DNA from: an uncultured Bacteroidia bacterium
GTDB taxonomy: Bacteria > Bacteroidota > Bacteroidia > Bacteroidales > UBA932
Assembly (NCBI GenBank): GCA_902785065.1
Contig: CACZXH010000007.1
Span: 217,641-281,640 of the forward strand
Length of the DNA: 64,000 bases
Reading direction: 5' to 3'
This document shows positions 60,271-64,000 of the stretch, piece by piece (positions within the stretch are counted from its first letter, which is position 1; each line of letters opens with the position of its first letter). The position numbers and the translations under genes are program-made. The notes under the pieces are model-generated. The model made no database searches, was not told the origin of the DNA, and was given only the letters and a program-made list of their open reading frames with translations.

Positions 60271-61084
60271 CGCCCTCCGTCATATTAAAATCGATAATGC
60301 CCATCAACGGCATTTCCTGATTGATCCGTTCCACAAATTTCTTCCAGAACATCTTCCTTTCACCCTCCGGATGCGTGTCGGTGATGGCTTTTGGATCGAC
60401 CAGGTCTCCGAGAAGGTCGATGTACTCCGGCTTCCCGTCTCCTGGCGATTGCTCCGGCTCCGTCACATAGGTGAAGGTCTCGGTCTTGAAGCCCATCTCC
60501 TCGACGACCTTTATGGACGCCTGCACGTCGGCCGGCGTGTTATACCAGGGGATGAGCGGGACCCGGACGAGAACCCTCTCCTTCGGAACGTGCTCCGCCA
60601 GGTACCGCAGGTTCTCGAGGACTCTCCTGTTGGCGACGCCCGTGTACTCATGGTAGATTTCCCCGTCCAAATCCTTGATGTCGACGATCCAGAGGTCTAT
60701 GCACCCGGCGAGCTGTTCGACATGCTCCGGCAGGACGTTCAGGGAAGTCTCGATGGCTATCGTCCAGTGTTCCGGGCAGATGCTGCGGAACTGCTCGATG
60801 AAGTCGCTCCTGCAGGCGGGCTCGCCGCCGCTGAAGGTCACTCCGCCGTTCGACGCGCGGAAATAGACGTCGTCGCACTCCAGTTCCTTCAGCAGCTGTT
60901 CCGTCGTGAATGGCTTGCCGATCCGGCCGGACCGCAGCTCAGGGTTCAGGCAGTATCGGCACAGGAGCGGGCAGCGGCTCAGATGGACCAGCGTCCGTAT
61001 GCCGGGGCCGTCCGTCTCCATGCGAAGCCGGGAGATGCCGGCTATCTTGGCAGTGATAGGGTTTGTCATTGTGTCGGTAGGCAT
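60251..61084 (-). CDS. glycyl-radical-enzyme-activase-like radical SAM protein
   Basis: The 277 residues from MPTDTMTNPITAKIAGISRL contain the cluster motif CPLLCRYC (Cys38, Cys42, Cys45), the GGVTFSGGEPA motif of activases and later SAM-binding pieces. No glycyl radical enzyme gene is visible in the window, so the target is unknown; the small cysteine protein downstream is a candidate partner. A much longer frame upstream is antisense-like and overlaps the membrane-protein gene, so the ATG that overlaps its stop was chosen. Confidence 0.82.
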   Translation of the reverse strand: MPTDTMTNPITAKIAGISRLRMETDGPGIRTLVHLSRCPLLCRYCLNPELRSGRIGKPFTTEQLLKELECDDVYFRASNGGVTFSGGEPACRSDFIEQFRSICPEHWTIAIETSLNVLPEHVEQLAGCIDLWIVDIKDLDGEIYHEYTGVANRRVLENLRYLAEHVPKERVLVRVPLIPWYNTPADVQASIKVVEEMGFKTETFTYVTEPEQSPGDGKPEYIDLLGDLVDPKAITDTHPEGERKMFWKKFVERINQEMPLMGIIDFNMTEGDDNEWD

Positions 61085-61905
61085 TAAATCTTGAGCACAT
61101 CTTTCCATACCGGCCCGCCCTTTGCCAGCCCCATGACAATCCTGACGAGGGCGACTACGAGGTATACCGATATTGGCTGGACGAGGAGCTGGATCAGGCG
61201 TGCGGTTTCCCAGGATAGGTCCAGGGCGATTCCCCATGGACGGTGAAACCAAGCCCCCAGGAAACTGATGAGTGCCGCAGCGACTGCCATCCAGAGGAAC
61301 CACTTGCGAGACCCGAGCCACTGACCCGCCTTCGAGAAGGAGAACTCGGTGGCGAACAGGAGCGGTGGAACCATGGCCAGGGGAAGCATGTTCGTCGCGA
61401 GGACGAGAAGGAACTGCCGCATGTCTTCACATTCGGGGACCATCACCGGTCCGATGATGAGCCTATGCCACACTACGTATATCGCCGTGTAGGTGAGGGC
61501 GGTCATCGCGCACAGGACGGCGGATTTCGCCCCGAGATGGTCTCCGTTCTCCCGAAGGTGGTCCCACGGCAGGGCGATGCCCAGGAAGAAGGCGAAAAGG
61601 TAGGTCGGTGCGATTTCGCTCAAGCTGGGAGCATTGACGGTATGCCGGGCGAGATAGAACATATAGGCCGCGGCGAGTCCGGCAGCAGCCTGAAGCCAGA
61701 CCCTTGCCTTTCCGCCGGCACGGTAGTGCAGCAGCATCCCGCACCAGAAGCAGAGCAGTGGAATGACGAGCATCGAGGCCAGCCAGGCACCCCGTATGGG
61801 CAGCAAGCCGTAAGGGCTAAAAATCCGAGTCAGGATCGGGACGAGGCAAGCACCTCCGGCAAGGAGCACGGAGGCATTTCTGAGGGATGGATCAATGGAT
61901 TTCAT
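61084..61905 (-). CDS. polytopic membrane protein of unknown function
   Basis: The 273 residues have about seven to eight hydrophobic segments, for example WLASMLVIPLLCFWCGMLLH and LLVLATNMLPLAMVPPLLFA. There is no transporter family signature. Its stop overlaps the radical SAM start by one base (TAATG), so the two are coupled. It could anchor or supply the radical SAM complex; no family is recognised. Confidence 0.65.
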   Translation of the reverse strand: MKSIDPSLRNASVLLAGGACLVPILTRIFSPYGLLPIRGAWLASMLVIPLLCFWCGMLLHYRAGGKARVWLQAAAGLAAAYMFYLARHTVNAPSLSEIAPTYLFAFFLGIALPWDHLRENGDHLGAKSAVLCAMTALTYTAIYVVWHRLIIGPVMVPECEDMRQFLLVLATNMLPLAMVPPLLFATEFSFSKAGQWLGSRKWFLWMAVAAALISFLGAWFHRPWGIALDLSWETARLIQLLVQPISVYLVVALVRIVMGLAKGGPVWKDVLKI

Positions 61906-61917
61906 TAATGATTCGAG

Positions 61918-62634
61918 TTATGACATGACTTTCTTGGTTTCCACACCGGAACGGACCTGGCTGATCACCCGGTCCACCTGGTCCAGTTCCTTCTTCTTCT
62001 CCTCCTTGAGGTTCTCGTAGGTCTCGTAGAAACGCTTGTGGGTCTCGATGACGATGTTCAGGTACTCCTTGAAGTTGTCCCTGAAGTAAAGGTAGGAGTC
62101 GGCGATGAACTCCGCCTGGAAGACGACGGCCGATTCCTCCTCGCCCCGGAGGACGTTCGCCTTCCCGACGAAGATGCCCGTGGTCACCTCCCGCGCGGCG
62201 CGCTCCATCAGTTCGACGTCCTCCTCCTTGTCCATCCGGAACCCCGTCTCCAGCGTCAGGAGCGGGAGTCGAGACGTGTCGATGCGGAAGAATGTCTCCT
62301 CCACCTTGAACCGTATCGCCTGCCAGTCGTCCAGGTTGGTGTCGATGATCTCCGGGGAGAAGCCGTTATACCGGAGAGCGATCCGGACGGATTCCGCAGT
62401 CAAGGGTTTCTTGATGATTTCCTTCTCCTCCTTCCTGTCGGATCCGGCCTTCGCCTTGTCCTCGAGGAACATGATCCTGACGAGGGAATCGTCCATCTTC
62501 TTCTGGAGGGAATCCACCTTCTGCTGCAACCCGATATCGACGGGCTGTTCCTTGTCCTTGGGGCGACCGTCCTTCCAGATCGCGAAGGAGAAACCGACAA
62601 GGACGACCAATAGAATGATGATGATAGCTTCCAT
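61918..62634 (-). CDS. membrane-anchored YbjN-like protein
   Basis: The 238 residues have an N-terminal membrane helix (IIIILLVVLVGFSFAIW), a short coiled coil (LQKKMDDSLVRIMFLEDKAK) and a YbjN-like domain (AESVRIALRYNGFSPE, FKVEETFFRID, FQAEFIADSYLYFRDNFKEY). YbjN proteins resemble secretion chaperones; their role is unclear. It lies between a second YbjN-like gene and the membrane-protein gene, all on one strand with short gaps. Confidence 0.65.
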   Translation of the reverse strand: MEAIIIILLVVLVGFSFAIWKDGRPKDKEQPVDIGLQQKVDSLQKKMDDSLVRIMFLEDKAKAGSDRKEEKEIIKKPLTAESVRIALRYNGFSPEIIDTNLDDWQAIRFKVEETFFRIDTSRLPLLTLETGFRMDKEEDVELMERAAREVTTGIFVGKANVLRGEEESAVVFQAEFIADSYLYFRDNFKEYLNIVIETHKRFYETYENLKEEKKKELDQVDRVISQVRSGVETKKVMS

Positions 62635-62639
62635 ATGCG

Positions 62640-63092
62640 TTATCGTTTATGCAGTATATTCTCAAAGACGGGGGCGGCCGCTTCGAAAAGCCGGCGCTGC
62701 ACCCGCGCTTCAAACTCGGCCCGGATGACATCCATCCTGTCCATGCCGCCCAGCAGGGCGGACTCGTAGCCGTTTGCATCGGCACAGGGGACCCAGAGCC
62801 GGATCCTTGCGCAGTTGCAGTCGGAGAAAAGGCACTGGAGGTCTGGGTTCGTGCCCATCACCTCGTCGCCGGCCTTCATCACCGCTTCATACTCTTCGAA
62901 GGAGTAGATATCCCTCCTGAGCCCGAGGCACGCGCGGCCTTCCATCCGCGCGGTCTCGAAGACCTCCCCGCAAAACCGGAACGACACATACGCGTCCTCC
63001 CGGATCTCCAGTCCGTCGAAGCCCATCAGGCTCAGCAGGGCGAGGGTGTTCTGGGCCTGGTACATTTTCATGTCACTGTATTCTCTGCTCAT
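62640..63092 (-). CDS. YbjN-like soluble protein
   Basis: The 150 residues start MSREYSDMKMYQAQNTLALL and have a YbjN-like pattern (LMGFDGLEIREDAYVSFRFC; ADANGYESALLGGMDRMDVI). No signal peptide. A longer frame upstream is not supported by composition. It heads the operon with the membrane-anchored relative five bases downstream. Two paralogues in tandem suggest a complex. Confidence 0.6.
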   Translation of the reverse strand: MSREYSDMKMYQAQNTLALLSLMGFDGLEIREDAYVSFRFCGEVFETARMEGRACLGLRRDIYSFEEYEAVMKAGDEVMGTNPDLQCLFSDCNCARIRLWVPCADANGYESALLGGMDRMDVIRAEFEARVQRRLFEAAAPVFENILHKR

Positions 63093-63240
63093 AGTCTGTA
63101 TAGCTTGCTTTCCTTTTTGCCAACGGATCATGCGGTATCCCCGGCTGACACGGGGTGGCGTCTCTACTTCTCCCTGCATCCGAACCGGGACGTCGGGAGG
63201 CGTGGTCTTTATGTACCCCCGAAAGGGTCCATAAACGAAA

Positions 63241-63312
63241 AATGCCTCAGAAACAAAAAAGTACACTCATCCCTGTCAAGAAATAAGCATACTATTTTAA
63301 ATCTGAGGCATT
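63241..63312 (-). terminator. long-loop terminator of the 78-residue gene
   Basis: AATGCCTCAGA and TCTGAGGCATT pair across a 50-base loop. On the minus strand the second arm is followed by TTTCGTTTATGG. The first arm lies within the last codons of the gene. Confidence 0.5.
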
Positions 63313-63528
63313 CAGTCGGCGGAAGCTCTTCGCATCCTTGGCCCTTTGCTCCTGCGCCTGGACTGCTGCGGTCTCTGTTACAAAGGAAAGCTTTTTTTTC
63401 AGAATTACAAGTGCTATTAGGTCAAAAAATGTGCTCAGCGCCTTCGGTTCTTCGGAGACGGAGATGAACCAGTCACCTTTTTTATGGACGATGGTGACGC
63501 TGTCCGTGTTGAATACAGACATGGGCAT
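63292..63528 (-). CDS. small hypothetical protein
   Basis: The 78 residues (MPMSVFNTDSVTIVHKKGDW; KALSTFFDLIALVILKKKLS) have one moderately hydrophobic stretch and a basic tail. An internal ATG two codons later is also possible. A promoter box lies about 100 bases upstream. No family is recognised. Confidence 0.5.
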   Translation of the reverse strand: MPMSVFNTDSVTIVHKKGDWFISVSEEPKALSTFFDLIALVILKKKLSFVTETAAVQAQEQRAKDAKSFRRLNASDLK

Positions 63529-63903
63529 TATAGGTTTTTAGGGTTGAGAGAGAGTGGGCGACACCCCCCGGACGCAAGGTCCGGAGAGATGACTCTTTCA
63601 GGGACTGTTTCCAGGGGGATGTCGGTTACAAATATAGCAGGGAATCGCGAACTGGAAATTCGTTTTCCGAGTCCCGCGAAAAAGTTATCAACACCCCTTA
63701 TTGAACAGCGTCGGAAGCACTTTCCGCTGTCTGCAGGGAAGATCCTTATGATGTCCTTTAGCACGGCACAAAGTAACACCCATCTTGCGAACTGATGGTT
63801 CGCATTCTTCGGATTCGATGCCCTAACACGAACCTCACTCCCCGAATCCTCGGGAGCAAAATAGTGCTTCTGTGCACGAAAACGCGGCAGACCCCGGTTT
63901 GCA
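63529..63903. other. gap with a structured leader and small hairpins
   Basis: It includes CCGGAC-GCAAG-GTCCGG in the leader of the 78-residue gene, a minus-strand promoter, and a GCGAAC/GTTCGC hairpin at 63786-63802. No protein gene was recognised; the long minus-strand frame here has no family features. Confidence 0.45.
63629..63636 (-). promoter_or_regulatory. -7 box upstream of the 78-residue gene
   Basis: Minus-strand TATATTTG, a perfect TAnnTTTG. The predicted leader of about 95 bases holds a strong hairpin. Confidence 0.55.
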
Positions 63904-64000
63904 TGATCTGCACCCCAAAAGTTGGACACAACACGAAGGTGCATGAAAAAGAATGAAAACTATCCAAAGTACGTCCAGGCGATGCGCCTGATGGATGAAG
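63904..64000 (+). mobile_element. left end of an IS3-family insertion sequence (IS150-like), cut by the window edge
   Basis: The terminal repeat reads TGATCTGCACCCCAAAAGTT then GGACA, very close to the ends typical of IS150-group IS3 elements. The transposase ORF A starts shortly inside. The other end and the target duplication lie outside the window. Confidence 0.7.
63943..64000 (+). CDS. start of an IS3-family transposase ORF A (partial)
   Basis: The first 19 codons read MKKNENYPKYVQAMRLMDE and continue beyond the window. The position, 15 bases inside the terminal repeat, fits ORF A of an IS3-family element, which encodes a helix-turn-helix protein. The visible part is too short for a domain match, so the call rests on the terminal repeat. 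Confidence 0.5.
   Translation, partial: MKKNENYPKYVQAMRLMDE

Noticed and set aside
63528-63944. 138-codon minus-strand frame before the IS element
   Set aside because: Composition looks random and it covers a promoter and hairpins of another gene.
1-64000. CRISPR array, rRNA or tRNA genes
   Set aside because: No regularly spaced repeats and no cloverleaf or rRNA-like sequence were found in the gaps that I examined.

Overview
The window looks like the chromosome of a GC-rich member of the Bacteroidales. The core genes, their order (ExbB-ExbD-TonB, rimP-nusA-infB, AmmeMemoRadiSam genes, a BT_3928-like DoxX/MauE protein) and about fifteen matches to the Bacteroidetes promoter (-7 box TAnnTTTG, sometimes with TTTG about 20 bases upstream) all point there. 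No rRNA, tRNA or CRISPR array was seen.

Positions 1-32 kb are mostly housekeeping. After the end of a possible S41 peptidase come aroK, then a minus-strand run exbB-exbD-tonB-rluB-era-parC. Next are a scarred junction (a duplicated uvrD 3' end, an M64 peptidase remnant and a secreted DUF3237 gene), uvrD-pncA-pncB and a phytase-like lipoprotein. A plus-strand pair follows: an AmgK-like kinase fused to a RapZ C-terminal domain, and a MurU-like uridylyltransferase, which suggests peptidoglycan sugar recycling. Then come a CPBP protease, a sugar nucleotidyltransferase, ftsB/divIC, folP, tmk, a DoxX-like protein, rimP-nusA-infB (infB with an apparent one-base frameshift), the AmmeMemoRadiSam genes, three hypothetical genes and a MATE transporter. 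Short palindromic repeats (ATTCCCGG, 5-base loop, CCGGGAAT) occur between these genes and inside reading frames. A different 136-bp palindromic element sits in the kinase-RapZ linker.

Positions 32-64 kb are accessory. A 239-bp long-hairpin element is followed by an AAA ATPase with an unknown partner. A cluster at 37.5-43.7 kb (PIF1-like helicase, two DUF1232 proteins, small proteins, a zinc ribbon) surrounds a divergent sigma factor. Its transcription units lack TAnnTTTG boxes but share another upstream motif (AATGTAAGAA followed by a mini-hairpin), so it may be a self-contained sigma regulon.

The strongest candidate for a new system is the three-gene operon at 43.7-51.1 kb. It encodes a 1728-residue STAND-type ATPase with two possible cold-shock-like domains and a helical-repeat region, a 185-residue relative with a destroyed P-loop, and a 554-residue ATPase ending in a HEPN-like Rx4H ribonuclease motif. 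It is followed by a DUF3825 gene behind an attenuator-like leader, a GmrSD-type nuclease with a truncated helicase fragment and an unknown partner, a WYL regulator with a HAD phosphatase, and an operon with two YbjN-like proteins and a radical SAM activase. An IS3-family element begins at the right edge. The accessory half resembles a defence island, but no activity is proven from sequence alone.
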